Positions 13,401-27,250 of a stretch of DNA of 64,000 nt are shown here, piece after piece. The position numbers were made by a program, and so were the translations under genes. The stretch covers positions 3,906,001-3,970,000 of the forward strand of contig NC_088786.1 of assembly GCF_949628265.1 (NCBI RefSeq). Direction: 5' to 3'. This DNA is from Cloeon dipterum. Its lineage: Eukaryota > Arthropoda > Insecta > Ephemeroptera > Baetidae. Under the pieces are notes generated by a model. It was given only the letters and a program-made list of their open reading frames with translations. It did no database searches and was not told where the DNA came from. The first letter of the stretch is position 1. Every line of letters begins with the position of its first letter.

Positions 13401-16400
13401 ATGAGTTATAGAAAGTATCTGGGTGAACAATTAGAGAGGAAAACGGTGGCTTTTGATATAGAAAATAGATCCCCCAGCGCATTCGCCCCTGCCAAGGAGG
13501 GTGAATCTGCGCGCGGATTAAGGGTGCATGCATGCAGCCAAGAAGGGGGGTGGAAGTCGTAGCAGTGCCCTTATTTGTGTTACAGCCCTGCCTGCTTGCA
13601 CTTGATCCCACATTATTGTAATTAAATACCTCGAATGTAGCTCGTTGAAACGTCAGCCGCGAAACGCAGGCTTTATTTTGTTTCGTTTGTTTTACGCGTT
13701 CAATTTGTCAGAAAGTAAATGTTAGCGTTGTATTTGCTCAATACCTGTTTGATTGCAAAGAATCAACGTTGGATTAGTGCAGATGATAGCAAATTTGCAT
13801 TGTTGTGTTGGCCAACGGGTTGTGCTTCATCATCAAATCTCCCCAACGAGCTGTTGTGCTGTGAATCGATTTTGTAACAACACACTTTTAACATCGCTCT
13901 TCCAGTTGGTCACGCGCAATGCCCTGACGCCTCTGATTTTTTTTTAATCAGACAATTTTAAAAATGTTACTTTAGATGATAGAGAAATTTTTGAAGAGAT
14001 TGTCTTGAATTGATAAATTGAACAAGAATTGAATTGATGTTATGGATTTTATTGGGATTTGGACTACTTTATTACTTTTCTAATTTAAATCATCTTGATT
14101 GGGCTGCACTGGCAGCATTCAGGAAGATGCATGTAATTTATACTTTTCCATCTAGAATTTTCGTAATGTTATTGAAGCAGTTTTCATCTCTTTCTAAGTA
14201 GCTCACATATGGGAATTTCTGTCACAGGAATTTCAACGATCACTAATTCAAAATCCTCTGCAACTAATACTGTAGAAGTTATAGTTTAGCTTGGTTTAGA
14301 GCTTTTATTTTATTTAATTCAATATTTGCATGGGTCACAAAACTAAACTAAAGCAATGCCATTTTTTAGTTATTTTTAAAATATTATATATTGTAAATAT
14401 CAATTTATAAAATAATATTGTAAATATATTTTCGTTTGGTACAGTATTCTTTAACTTAAATTTTACGCAACTCTTTCTCAAATTTATAAATTGATCCAAA
14501 AGTTTATGAGGTATTGGGAGAGATATAATTTTGATTATTTTTATTTGATATTTCTGTCAACATAATATGAATTTGTTTTGGAAGTAAATTACTGCTGACA
14601 AGCAGGCCTGCGGGGCCGAAACAGCCGCAGTACGGTATGAGAACCTATTATTTTGTTTTCAAAATTTTTTCGATCAATTCCATCATTCTGATTGCCTACG
14701 GGAGTATCCCTTGTAAAATCAATTAAAAATTAAACTTTATTACTTTTATGATAGCTAAAGATCTGTTTAACTATGTTGAATAAAATTAAAACCAGGCTTC
14801 ACAACAGACGACGAATTTCTCTTTTATTGACAACGAGGATGAAGCCTGGTTTTAATTATATTCAACATGAAAACAACCTCGAGTGGTCGCATTTTTTAAA
14901 TACTGTTTAACTATGTTCTGAATTTTAAAAGTGAAATGGGAAACTTTGTAAGAAAATTGTGCTTTTTTCAATTTTATGCTGATTTTTATGCCTAAAAGAG
15001 TCATAAGATCTAAAACCGAAACATGACTTATTGGTGCAAGTCAGCGCAGTGAAGAATCTTTAAACTGAGTGTTTTTTGTGACATATAAATTGTATATTTC
15101 GACGTATTCCAAAATCGCACCTGTACATAATTCGGATTAATGGAATAAAATGATTTTGAATTTAAATTTGAAAGCATATCTTTGAAATGTAGAAATATTG
15201 ATTTCAGTCTCATCTCGAATCGATAAATACCCAGCAAAAATTTGTTTTGACTAAACTTATCTAAAAAAAATATCACAGTGGAAAATTTATCTGATCTTCT
15301 ACGGTAAAATAGAATGGTTTTACCAGGGGTTATTTTACCTGTCCTGGTGTTTTTTATGGTTAAGCAGCTTGGTTTTGAGCTGCCTTGGAATTGCGTGTTT
15401 AATTCTTGGTACATATGTTCCCTGAAAAATGGAAGCTCATTTTCAGAATTTCACAGCTCTTTATCAATCATTAATTGCATTTATTTACAATTTTTGAACG
15501 GGGTAGGTTAAAAAAGTTAACATATTGAATTTTTTGAAAGCATAGATATATCTTCATATAAAAATTTTGTTAATTATTATCTTGTTGATGACCATTAACG
15601 ATATTTAAAAAATGATAATTTAGTAATAATGTTCGGTGTTGCACTGCAGCAGTAAGAAAATGAAGCGAGATTATATCCGTGGAATAAATCAATTTGGTCG
15701 TTATAGATTACGGTTGCTGCATGTAGAGAGACGAGAATAAAATTACGGTCCACCAATTAACACAAAGCGGATGATGACTCCAACAAGCGTCAAAATCATC
15801 AGCAGCCGTCGGATTATAATTAGAGATAAAGAGATGAGCGGCGACAAAAAGCATCATCTCCGGCACATCAGGTGGAACGAGAGAGGCGGCGGCGCCAAAA
15901 GTGCCGAGCACGCAAAAATTGCCGCTTTGATTGAGCGCGGGGGCGCTTTTAAAGGGGTGCCTCATGAGCTCTCTCGCGAGAAGCGCCAACAAATTCGCAC
16001 GCCTTGAACCGCGGCGGCAATCAACACTCGCTCGCCAGCCAGCGTAGAACAGCATCTGCACTCGAATTAAGATGCACAGTGCTAAATATTGAAAAATTAC
16101 TCAAAAACTGCTGCTTCCGATGCTGCTCTCCGCGGCGGCCCTTTCCTTCTCCGAGAGGGAGTTTGTGTGTACGAGCCGACGAGAGCTGCTGCTGGTTGCA
16201 TGCATCGCAGGGGTCGCAGCGGCAAAATCAGCGTCAGCACATTTCACCCTAGCAACCCTGGCCGCCGCCACCACCACCACCACCAACACGCTACCTCTGC
16301 TGCTGCGATCATCGTGCCGCAAGAGCGGCCTGGAGCCAAGGCCGACCTGGCTCGAACACCGCTCTCAGATTTTAGAGTTAATTAATTTTCGTGCTCTCTC

Positions 16401-18396
16401 ATCCAAAAATCGCATTTAAAGCGAGGTGCAAAGGAATCGAGAAGTACGAATAAAAAATACATCAGGTAATTAATTTCACGGCACTTTGCCGTTAAAATAC
16501 TCATGATTGAGCAGCACAGAATTTATATTTTTCCCCTTTAAAACTTTTTTCGTGATTTAAAAATCAGAATTTCAGTAACTGACTCTACTGCTGTAAATTT
16601 GAGTTAAATTAAACAAAAATAATTAAATTTATGAGTATATGGTCTAAAACTGCTTGGGTCCTTACGACACAGTATAGTGAGAGGAGAGCGGCTCGCATAA
16701 AGCGGTGTCACGCATAGCTTACAAGTAGAAGGGGCTTGGAATGGTAAACAAGGTTTTGTTTAATGTATGCAAAAGTTCAGATATTCGTTGACAGCTATCG
16801 ACGCTAGTGTTCTCCATCTCACTTCTTCACTCTACCGACGATACTCGGGAAATTAGAGGACGTCCAAAAGACCACAAAAAATCGACTTTCGCATAAAATA
16901 AATTAAAATTAAGCTAAGCAAGGAATGATATTCACTAAATTACAATTAAAATTAAATTACCCCCTACTTCTTTTTTATTGTAATGTTTAAAATTATTGGC
17001 AATAAATAAATAATCATAATATTTTGAACCAATTATCTATCCATTGAGAGCCAGAAATTTACGCATTTCCACGAACTTTCGAATGTGCTAACAGCAATAA
17101 CCAAACAAATATTATCTCTCTCGAGATTAGCAAAGCAAGCAGGTTTTTGGGAAAGCCTGCACAAATCTATTAATTCCAGTGACACGCTTTAAGCTCGTTG
17201 GCGAAAATTTGCTGATTCTCTGCTCACCTTTGACCTCGCGTGGCCAGTCTGATGTGATGAGCACAGCACATTCAACAGCGTCGACTTCCGTTGCTTCTTG
17301 TTCGCAAGCGTCCATCAAACAAAAATATGAAAAATATGACTATTCATTTCTAGCTGCAGAAATTGCGGTGAACCTAAACTTGAATGAAAATGTTCTGAAT
17401 AACTTTAAACTGTATCAATTCACGAAAGAAGACCATATTATGTTTTCTAAGCAATCACATTTAATTCATTCTTCATCAATTCTTCAATTTTTTTCTACAA
17501 ATATTTTAATTTAATTGACAGACCACAATGAAATTTGATGCTGCTTTGATAGAAATTTGAAAAATAGAAAGCTTTAAAAGTGCCAAAACAGTTTAGGCAT
17601 ATTTAATAAATATGAATACTGATATTAATTTTTTAACGTTGTTCAATAAACAGTATTTAATTGATATATTTTACGTAATGGTCCTGAGGAAACAGAATTC
17701 GTGTTTGAATTTCCCCTTGGGAGAGCTCAATAAATTCTCCCTATAGTCAGTTGTCCAATGCAATTCGATTTTCGCTTTTTTTCCGATCCAACTGAGAGTC
17801 TGCGTTCTCCTTTTTGCGCGTCTCGCCTGTCCGCTACCGCTGGACGATATTATTTTTACAAGGGCCGATATTAAAAGATATTTTATGTGTTTTTATGTCA
17901 AAGCAGTGGCCGTGACAGTATACATTACGCACGATATCCATCCCCAACTGTTTTATTAGCATATATCTGTGATTTATTTCACACACACACAACTTTTGAT
18001 GCTTGGCCACGGCCAGCAAGAGGAGAGAAAAAATTTTATGCGCTCCACAGCCAGCAACGAGAAAGAAGAGAAGCGCCACCTGACGCCTTTGCTCCCTTCC
18101 CAGCCACATTACTCTTTAAATGGCACTAACTGTTTTCTCTGTTTAATTATTTAAATCATTTTAAATTCAAGTGTATTTGTTAACATGCTCACGTTTCTGA
18201 CGATAGGATGGGATTGATATGCAACCTGTGCAGCAGCTACGTTACGTTTTTGCCTATGCTTGACCGCTGAATTTGTTCGAGAAATTGAATTTCAATTCTT
18301 GCTCTAAGATGTACGTCATACAAATTGAGCTTAAAATCACAATCAATACAAATTTAAAAAAGGATTAATCAACTCTCATCATCGAAGTCGGAGAGT
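10476..18396. other. Gene-poor tract with islands at 13.2 and 15.8 kb
   Basis: GC-rich islands lie at about 13,200-13,600 and 15,770-16,430; the latter contains a CCG/CCA tract near 16,261-16,288. The rest is AT-rich. No spliceable coding chain was found. The hairpin element at 14.77-14.92 kb is listed separately. Confidence 0.5.
14763..14917. mobile_element. Hairpin element flanked by a 15-bp direct repeat
   Basis: Two arms, 14773-14801 and 14840-14868, are reverse complements over 29 bases with a single mismatch, separated by a 38-base loop. The sequence CTGTTTAACTATGTT occurs at both 14763-14777 and 14903-14917, so the hairpin lies between direct repeats as if inserted with a target duplication. 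The left repeat overlaps the start of the arm by five bases. The fold is also the size of a microRNA precursor. Confidence 0.6.
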
Positions 18397-18545
18397 TGAA
18401 AAGTGCTGGCGAAAAAAATTTGCCTGCAGCCCTTTGGGCACTATCAAGCGTCACTTTTAAAGTTTGTCAGCCACGCCAGCCGCCGGTTCAAATGCTCAGC
18501 CGCCGGTTCAGCCAGCCGCCGCCTAAAATTACGCGTCTAAGACCC
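18397..18545 (+). mobile_element. Family A element, copy 2 (5' truncated)
   Basis: It begins in the middle of the family at the block with AAAAGTGC and TGCAGCCCTTT. It keeps the 3' part with repeated CAGCCGCCGGTTCA and ends in a diverged GTCTAAGACC terminus. The left half is missing. Confidence 0.6.
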
Positions 18546-19812
18546 CAAATGTTTATACAAATCATTTTAATATTATTTAAGGTTATATGTGAGTCAATTT
18601 AGATATTTTTCGATTGATTTGCCTATTAAATTTATCTCCCTGAGAATGGTCCATGTCTTTCGTGGCCTCACTTCGGCTTTGTCCTCCTGGACAGGGTCGC
18701 TAACTCGTTGCCTGAAGTGTCACCCTGTCTCACATGCTTTGATTTTGACTGTGCTACATTTATGTATTATGATCAGCTGTGAGGATAAATGTAACATTAA
18801 TTAAACAACGAATTTGTACTAAATTAGAGAGTAAATTAAAACAAAATCAGTCTGGACCTACGAAAAATGACAAATGAGGCGAAAACACGGCGTTACGCAC
18901 GTTTCTGTCAGGTCATAAAATTTTTATTCGCACAGGGGGAGGCGAAATTTATGCGGCTATTTTGAATCGGGCCAGCGTGCGGTCAAGCTAACGCAGCGGA
19001 GGCGGCGGTGGAGGCGGTGGCGGCGGCCGGGTGCTTCAGAACAAGTGTTACGCGCTTCTCCCTTTCCGCTGCTTTTTCTATATTTACAGGGCCAAAAATT
19101 AATTTGGATCACACACCATTGGTCCGGTCGGCTGAGTGAAATATATGCGGTCCGAGATGAATAATAAAGTGGGATATTCTTATCTTGGCTGCGTGTACAC
19201 GCACGCACGCTGCAACGGCCATCTGTGCTCTCCATAAATCCAATACAATAAGGGTCGTAATAATATTTCCTGCGCGCGGGACCCTTTTCTTAAGATTATT
19301 CCATATCGCGGCCAAAAGACTTCTGCTGTATATTTATAGTTTTCTTATATTGCCAAAGCTGCCGGGCCTCCGTTCGGGGGTCGACTGCTCTGCTCCGAAT
19401 CAATGGTGAGATATATGGACGAGATTTCTGTGAACGAATTGCTGGAAGTGTGCCGTCGAGTGATGCACCACATCCACACTCTCTATAGCTATCTAATTTT
19501 TGGTTCTAAATTCTAAATGGTCGCAATACACACAGAGAGATTGCTTTGATTATCATGTAGCATCAACTGCTTAAAGTCTATAATTTTTTGGTGCTTCTTG
19601 CGTCATTTGAAAGTTCTTTTTGAATAGTTACATAAAAATTGTTGCTTGTCACTCGCTTATCTTCATTTACAATTTTTAACAGTTCAGATTCAGACCCAAT
19701 GCCTTTGAAATCTTAAGTGAGAGAGCAGTCACATCACATTTAATTAGAACCTCATACTTCGGAGACCACGTTTCCTGGGAGCTAAAATTTAAAAAAAAAA
19801 CGGGTTTTAAGC

Positions 19813-20076
19813 AGAGGTCTCTACCACGAGATTTAAGGTGGTGGCTAGCCATTTTTACCGGAGGCTGACAATATTTTAAACGTGAAGTTTGACCGTGCTT
19901 AACGGGCTGAAGGGCTGCAAGACATTTTTCCCCTGCACTTTTTAAATTTTGCCCCTTTTCATGGGCGGCTGGCGTGGCTGGCGCAGCTTAGCCAGATTCA
20001 CGGCGGCTGGTGACTGCCAACGTGACCAAACTTTTGCCGGCTGGCGCGGTGCAGCGCGGCTGGCTGAAATCTCTGG
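19813..20076 (-). mobile_element. Family A element, copy 3 (inverted)
   Basis: On the plus strand it starts AGAGGTCTCTACCACGAG and ends GGCTGAAATCTCT. Read on the minus strand it is collinear with copies 1 and 4: GCCGCGCTGCACCGCGCC, a diverged GTCACG block, GTGAATCTGGCTAAGCTG, then TTAAATCTCGTGG. Both ends show the AGAG(G/A)T(C/T)TC terminal inverted repeat, which defines the element's limits best. Confidence 0.7.
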
Positions 20077-21582
20077 TTAAAGCCAAAGATATGAATGGAA
20101 TAATGTATAGTAATTTTGACAGCGGATCACTTTCAGTAACTTCCAGAATTTGGATCTAGATTTTGGACTTCATAGACACAAATATTTGATCAGAACGATA
20201 TTTCCTCAGCTGGAATCCCCATAAATTGTTTTGCACCAAAACCAAACCTGACTGACAATAATGAAACTCATACTTTTACTGATTTTGCTGTATCAATCTC
20301 CGAAATGTTTGTAGAACAAAATTTTTGTCCTTAATAATTCACTAAAAATGACCTGCATTGGTTTCATTACTGTAATATTGCGATAAAATGTTCAAGATTA
20401 AGCTCTTGTTTGCTTAGAGTGTTCATGAATTTTTTATTTAACAAAAAAAGTAAAGCCCTCACTTCTCTACGTTCCATCCGCCGAGCACAACAGATAAATA
20501 AATAGCCGCCCCTCGTTTGATTTTTTATCTCGAGGCAGTGGCAGCTCGGACAGGGTGTGGGCCGGTCACTTTCAGCTCGATTTAGCAATGTCGCCACGAA
20601 AGAGAGAAAAGCGGCCGGCCGGAAGTCCAACCTGCCGCCGCGTCTAACTCGGTCTGATCTAATAGAGCGCGGCACACAAAGGGGGAGGATATCGCTCTGA
20701 TGTATTTATTGCCTTGATTCGACAAACTGTTTCAAGATACAATGCTGATTGCCAGTGTATAAAAAGATATAGTATTCCCGGGGAGAGCAGAGCTGCAGGA
20801 GAAGAAACATGTTTTGTTGGTTTCGCCTGCGTAATTTATGGCTCAATTGGATTTTATGTACTTTTTCCTTGGCGTCTCCGGCTTGGCTCTCGCCGCGCTT
20901 GTTTTGAGAAAAATACACATAGCAAAGTCGGCCGCCAATGAGTTCTCCAGAGAGTATCCAGAATAATTAGCCGGCGCCTCGCAGCTCTTCCTCCACTCAA
21001 ACACGGCCGCCCTTTGTTTTGAGTCTTGAACTTTGTCTTTGCCGTGGATAGAATGCTTTGCGGCGTTCTCACGTTATGGATACGGAGCCGTCGCTTGAAA
21101 GATTATATATTCGTTTCGGGTGTGAAATCAAGAGTATGTGTGACGGCGCCGTTGCACCGCCATAGTCAAAATAACGCTCCATCAGCTCTCAGCATCGGGT
21201 TCGCCACTCCGAATCTGGCTGGGTGGTGAGTCACTGACAAAGCGAGTATTTCACAGCTCATTTCTGGATTTGAACGAAGAAGTATAATATACCAAACACG
21301 CTGATTTTTCCCGGCGTTAAAGGACGCTGACACCGTCTCCGAAAAGATAAACAAAAATCTGGCAATCAGGGATGCTTTTGAAAGTTTAGAATCAACTGGA
21401 AAACGAAACGGTTAGTCAATTGTGACGTCATCACCGCTCGTCATGATAGAAAAGCGTCAACCTGTTATCCATATTGTCCTGGCGTGTCCTTGTTTATATT
21501 TCCCAGATAAAATTTGGGGATCTGCACCGCAAAATTCAGAAAAATTATTATTTGCTAATTTTTGAGCGCTTGAACTGAAAAG

Positions 21583-21985
21583 TTAAGAACATTTTGCATA
21601 GTTGGCTGTAGCAAGTAGTACATAGTCCATTGATTTAATTCTTTGTGAAATTTAGCATCAGTTCATTGCTATTATAATATATGCAATAATGATTTCAGGT
21701 ACAAAAAACAGAATAATTTCAGATTTTGCCAAATTTCTCGAAAAAATAAATTGATATCGATCCCTCTCGCCGCAATCTATCCAATGGTGTGCGAATTATG
21801 AGCCAAATTTCCTTTCTGGAGAAATAAATCATGATTTACGTTAAGGAGACAATTTATGCTCGCCGCTTTATTAGAATGCAAACTTTAAACGACAATCTGG
21901 GTAAATTTTTCTTTTTCCTTTTTTTAGATAGTAATTCAAGTAGACGAAAAAAGCCCAATTGTTCTATAAAGCTTTAACTATAAGC
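21583..21985 (+). repeat. Dispersed repeat family B, copy 2
   Basis: It carries the blocks TGTAGCAAGTAGTA, CAGATTTTGCCAAATTTCTCG, GATCCCTCTCGCCGCAAT, GAATTATGAGCCAAATTTCC and CTATAAAGCTTTAA, in the same order as copy 1. Confidence 0.65.
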
Positions 21986-23644
21986 TTAGGATACATCAAA
22001 CAGCTTTCTGTTTTTGTCGTTTTTTAGATAGCGATTTCTCGCAGTGACCATACTGGGGAAAATTGCTTCTCGGGTTGAAAAGTCGTGCGGCAGAGATAAT
22101 CAGCAGTTGTTTTGGGGCAGTGTGTGTATTTTATGGTTGCATGAGTCAACCTGTCAGTGCGAGAGCTCTCTCTTTCATCACCGACTGCATAATAATGCGG
22201 GGCAGCAGGGAGAGTCGCCGTCGCCGTGCCGCCGATTTTGATAAAAAAGCGACACATTCTTTTTATTGCCGTAATGATTACAATGACCAGTGGGTCTCTC
22301 TCTCTTTCTCTATCAGCGTATCTTCCCCGGCCGGGAGTCCCCCTCGCCCCCTAAGGGGTGTTACTGCGGAACGACCAAAGGGGGACACTTTCTTTTTTCT
22401 CCTCCCTGTTCTTCGTCTTCTCTCTTTTTATGTGTTTTATTTTTTCTGACTCGGTGCATCAATTACGGGGCCTCGATCGGCCGCGGTCACCCATTCCATT
22501 ACAGGCTCGAAAATAAGGCTGCTTGAGACAGGCGGAAGCGGCCCGAGAGGAAACGGAAAGAGGAGGAATTATTTATTTTATGGATTGGCCCTCAAAGGAG
22601 TTTATCTATCTCTGCAATATATTGGTCCAGTTGGAGGAATAATCGATAGATTTCTGGCCTGACAGGAAGCTGTGAAGTAGGAAAACGGCTCCTCATTTGT
22701 TATGAATTAAACTTGCACATAGTTTGCTATATAGAGCTATGAACTCTGTTTTTAAATTATATAATCCTCAAAATTTATAAATGTGCAAAAAGCAATTAAA
22801 CAATTTGATCTAAATATACGATTCAGTATTTTGCTATGATAAATAAAATGTATGAATTTTTAATTATGTATATAATTTTTATACAAAATTACAAAATTGA
22901 TGACTTTTTAAATTGTATTTGAAATTTAATTTAAAAATTTAGTAAATTACTGATGTACAAATAGTGAGCTAACAAGTAACTTTAAATATTTCCTTTACAA
23001 GCAAATCCCGCCACGCAATCCTTTCAGATCGCACAAGAGCTAATCAAATGAGACATTTAATTCGTAACTGTCTCGGTGCCTTAACAATCAATTGCTTGCT
23101 ATTTTAGAGCCTCAGATTATGAAGCATTCCCTGCATCCAAAATTTTTCCCAAAAAATTGAAAAATGAAATTTTTAATTTTCTTTGCTTGCATTACTATAA
23201 TTTTTTCAGAGAGCCTGATATCACGGAAAACTGAGGCCGAAATTGCAACGAGTCTTGTCTCGCCGACAGAATCAAATTACTTGCATGCTCAGCGGAGCAT
23301 TATTTCCCGACGGGGGCAGAGGAGGCGGGTTGGCGCGGGCGCTGCCAGAGAGCTATGGCCGTGATTTCATTTGATGTGCATTCATGTTAGTGGTGGTGCC
23401 GCGGCTAATAAGGCGGAACAATTGATTCTTTTCACACAGCAGCCCTGCGCGCTTAATACGTGACACTCATGCATATAAATCGAGCGAGCTGCAAGCGTGC
23501 GAGCAAAGGAAATTCCATTATTTTCTCCACGTCAAATGAAGCCGCAAACTTGCCCCATTCATCATGCACAGGGGATGAAAAATCTTTGAAGTTTTGCAGA
23601 AGAAATTCACGCACACCATTTTCAACCCTCAGTCTAGGATCTGA

Positions 23645-23775
23645 TCTAAAATCAATTTTTTTCTCAAATCATGGATTATTTCACCACTATTGGATAGAGG
23701 GATCGAAACCAAGAGAATAATCACAGACAAATCGCTTAATTTTTTGAAAATTTGGCAAAATCTTAAAATTAAATA
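23645..23775 (-). repeat. Dispersed repeat family B, copy 6 (inverted fragment)
   Basis: On the plus strand ATTGGATAGAGGGATCGAAACC and TTTGAAAATTTGGCAAAATC are the reverse complements of the family B core. It directly adjoins a family C copy. Confidence 0.5.
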
Positions 23776-23935
23776 GGATTGAAACCGCCATATCCTGGAA
23801 AATCGTTGTTGCTAATGCATGAACTCATCCCTTAGGATTCAGTTGAAGCCAAAATGGACCTAAATTGCAATATATATATTTTTTTAGAAAAGTGGCTGCA
23901 AAGTTAGTATGCTTTTCAAATGGTGAGGACTTTCT
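23776..23935 (-). repeat. Dispersed repeat family C, copy 2 (inverted)
   Basis: This is the reverse complement of copy 1, with the same two blocks in the same order. Here it is joined to a family B fragment, so B and C may be parts of one longer element. Confidence 0.65.
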
Positions 23936-26439
23936 CCCTACTTTTAATCTTATTTTATTTCGCAACAAAAGATTTCCACCTAAAAGATTTCATCCGCTGT
24001 TGGACAGATCTCGACAAGAGGAATTTAAATCTGCCAAAAAATTTGGTCAAGTAATGTAAATTTTTTTAAAAAATGGGATATTTGAATTTTTCAAAGCATT
24101 TCCTTCTATTGCTGCCTATTATAGAACAAACAAGCAGCTAAGTCTGCAAATTCTATTTATTTAAATAACGTTAGTTGTACAAATGTACACGATTGCTTTT
24201 AATAAGTTCACATAATTCATAACTATTGGGTGAGCAATTTAGTTTTATCTGAATGGATTAATTTTTATCAATCAATTGCTTCTTGCATCGCTTGCATCAA
24301 ACAATTCAAATAATTTTCAATTGTCACCCTTCATTAAGCCACTTTAATAATCTCTCAATAAAACACAATTTAAAAAATGGAAATCAATCAAACTTAATTG
24401 AGAAATAATTAAAATTGCCTTTCACAGACGATGAACACTGCATAACATCCTCAAATAAGTTAGAAGAATTAGCTACTCAACATAATTCAATTCATACCCC
24501 TTCCAAAACGTCTTCACATGTAATAACAAGTCAATATGTCGCGCAGGTTGGCATTGCAGTGGCTCTAAAATTTTACTGCTGCCACTGAACGATAAAAGTC
24601 GGCCCCCAACGCATAACAAGCCGCAGAAACTTTGGAGCAGCGGCAGAAATTTAATTTCCCCTTTGACCTTTGCTAGGGTAAATTCCATTTTTACGGTTTG
24701 TATTTATTGCGTTTGATTTGATCGCCCCGTTTTACGACGCGGCTATCATTGCCTCTGAGCCGGTCGGCGTGCGCGTGCGGAGTTTGTCCGTCCGTCCGCC
24801 CGTGTACGGGCGTGTGGATCGAGTTAATAGCGCGGCGGCCGGGCGGCGAAAGAGGGTGGTCCACGGAGAGTCGTCCGTGTTGCAGATAAGACACGTTCCA
24901 TCTCTGGTCAAACTAATGACGATCAGCAGCCTTTTTATCTGCTGCTGTGGTTAAAGAAAAGCCGCCGCCCGTGTCCACATGTGTGCTCGGCCGGGAATTG
25001 TGTGCTGGCCAAAGTAAACAGCGTGTGTTTAATTATTTTGCTGCGGCGCAAGTTTTTAAGCTTTATCGGGCGCGCGCGTCCTTTTGATTAAGTGTTATTA
25101 CGTCTTGCACTCCATTATTTTCGGCCAATATGCAAATCGGGTGTGTATTTGGGCTGTGCTGCTGCTGAAAACGTGCGCTCGAAATAAGGTGCGATAAGGA
25201 CCGAATTGATGAGATGGACCGCAACTTAAATTCGCCTGCGGGTTATTAAGACTGCTGAAAAATGAGGCCGTGATCGTAAATTGCTGAGTTAACAGCGTAT
25301 TCGATATTTCGATACAATCTGCCGGCACAGTAATTTGCAATATTAAAAAAATTATTTTCTATCTCCGCGTATAGTTTAAAATATTTTCTTCCTGAGAAGA
25401 GTCTGAATAAAATCAGACTTTCATCAGCACATTTTAGGAGTGAACAAGTGCCCTTCTGTCGCAGATAAATGCTTGGCCATTCAAGTCGTGTGACCATTAG
25501 AAGCACCCACTACCCACTGTCCCCCAGCGGTGCCGTTTCATTTGTTTGCCTATTACCACCAGCACTGGCCCTAATTTATTCGCAAACGTCTACTATGAAG
25601 TGCACTCGCTCCCTCACCAGTTTCAATGGAATCGCCATTAAATTTCCTTCCGTGTTTGAACAACAAAAAATGTGCGTTGTGCTTTGTGCTTTGATTCAAC
25701 AAAATAACTTGAAAATATATCGATCTAGATTCTTAAAAACAAATTTCATTCATTATTAAGTCTTCGATTTAAAAAAAAAATAAAAACAAACTATGTATTA
25801 TTTAGAGCAATTTTAGCGAATGTCAAACTCAATCAAGATTTACTGTCTTGGTTAAACAACTTCCAACTTTTACAGATAACTACTTTTTCCAATTTCCACC
25901 GCTAGATTTTCAGCAAAGTGTATTTATTTATTAGATGTTTATTCTCACTCATAAAATACAATTAAACATCACATAATATGACTTGTCGAAGGTATGAAAA
26001 TGTTTAAATTTATTCTACACTCTATTCCTATTTCAAACTTTCTCAATCTCATGCAATTTTTATAAGTAAACTAAAATAGTTAAATATTTTACCCAGCGGG
26101 GTCCAGATGAGCGATAAAATTGGTTCGCATTGCGCAGATCCAAGATGGCGTCTGAATGTGGGAAACAAAAGCTCTCTTTGGATTGCCGTACGAGTGTCAA
26201 GGGTTTGTTTTTACGACCCAAAAGACACAATTAGTACAAGTAATGCAAATTACGTCCCAATATTGACGAAAACTTGCTTCTTTTCGCGCATTTTCACATG
26301 ACCGCTTTTTCGCGCCATACTCCACCGGACGCCATATCTGCGCGTCGCACGAATCTGGCTCTCGCTGATTTTACCATGGAACAAATTGCAATAGCAAAAT
26401 TTAAGAGGACAGTGAATGTACACATGGCTCGTTGTTAAA

Positions 26440-26545
26440 CACCGTTGGATAGATCGAAATCAAACGAAAAATCTTTAAAAAAACCTTTTAATTTTTAGAG
26501 AAATCTGACAAAGTCTGAAATTTAATTTTCTCTCGGATTTGATTA
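26440..26545 (-). repeat. Dispersed repeat family B, copy 7 (inverted fragment)
   Basis: CGTTGGATAGATCGAAATCAA and GAGAAATCTGACAAAGTCTGAAATT are diverged reverse complements of the family B core. Confidence 0.4.
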
Positions 26546-27250
26546 CTACCAATTGTAGAGACAAGCAAATTGCTAAATTCCACCAACATTAAACTCAATG
26601 TTCTACTTGCTAAAGCAAACGATGAAAAATGTTCATAATTTTTTATCTGTAAATCTAGTTGCCCTGCTGATCCGTAATAAACCAAATTTTTAAAAATTTT
26701 GAATCTAAATCTATAATTATTACGATTTAAAAACGAATTAGTTTTCAAGCATCTAGATATTCATTTTTACTGAATAAATATGCTTCTTTTTAACAGACGT
26801 CGCTCCAGATGTCAGAATGACATTTTTTACGGTACATGACAAACAACTATTATTTTGAAAATTTTTACTCAAGAAATACCATTATGATTGACGATGGATT
26901 CTATCCTCGTTGGTTGTAGTTGAGTTTTTTCTCGACATTTTTCGGCTCCAACTGGCATCATATTCATGAGATTATAAATTTATTAATAAAAAATTGCCAT
27001 GCAATTTTGTAAAGAATTATTGCACATTTTTAAGAAGAATGAAAATGTTTTTTAAACTGTATATTGTTTACCAAAAGTTAAAATTTTCTAAACACTGCAA
27101 AAGTAAAAGAATAAGAATTATCCAGCCCAGTCCTAACACGTAGGATCTCAGGTACAAATTGAGCCTTTCTAATTACGCTCTCTTACTTTCTTTGTACTTT
27201 CACATTGAGTTGAAAGATAGTGCAAAGAGACCAAAAAGCACGGCGCCTTG

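Larger units (their letters stand above)
18546..27250. other. Gene-poor tract with several GC-rich islands
   Basis: Islands lie at about 18,950-19,410 (GGC/GGT tract), 20,460-21,250, 22,030-22,560, 23,200-23,530 and 24,700-25,200. They recur every 1-2 kb and alternate with AT-rich DNA that carries repeat copies of families A, B and C. I see no coding exon. Confidence 0.5.

Noticed and set aside
15028..15414. 128-codon minus-strand frame
   Set aside because: AT-rich composition (Lys/Phe/Ile/Asn), no motif and no context.
23164..23364. 66-codon frame with a signal-peptide-like start
   Set aside because: The hydrophobic stretch comes from AT-rich codons and the rest turns into Arg-rich GC-island sequence; no support as a secreted peptide.
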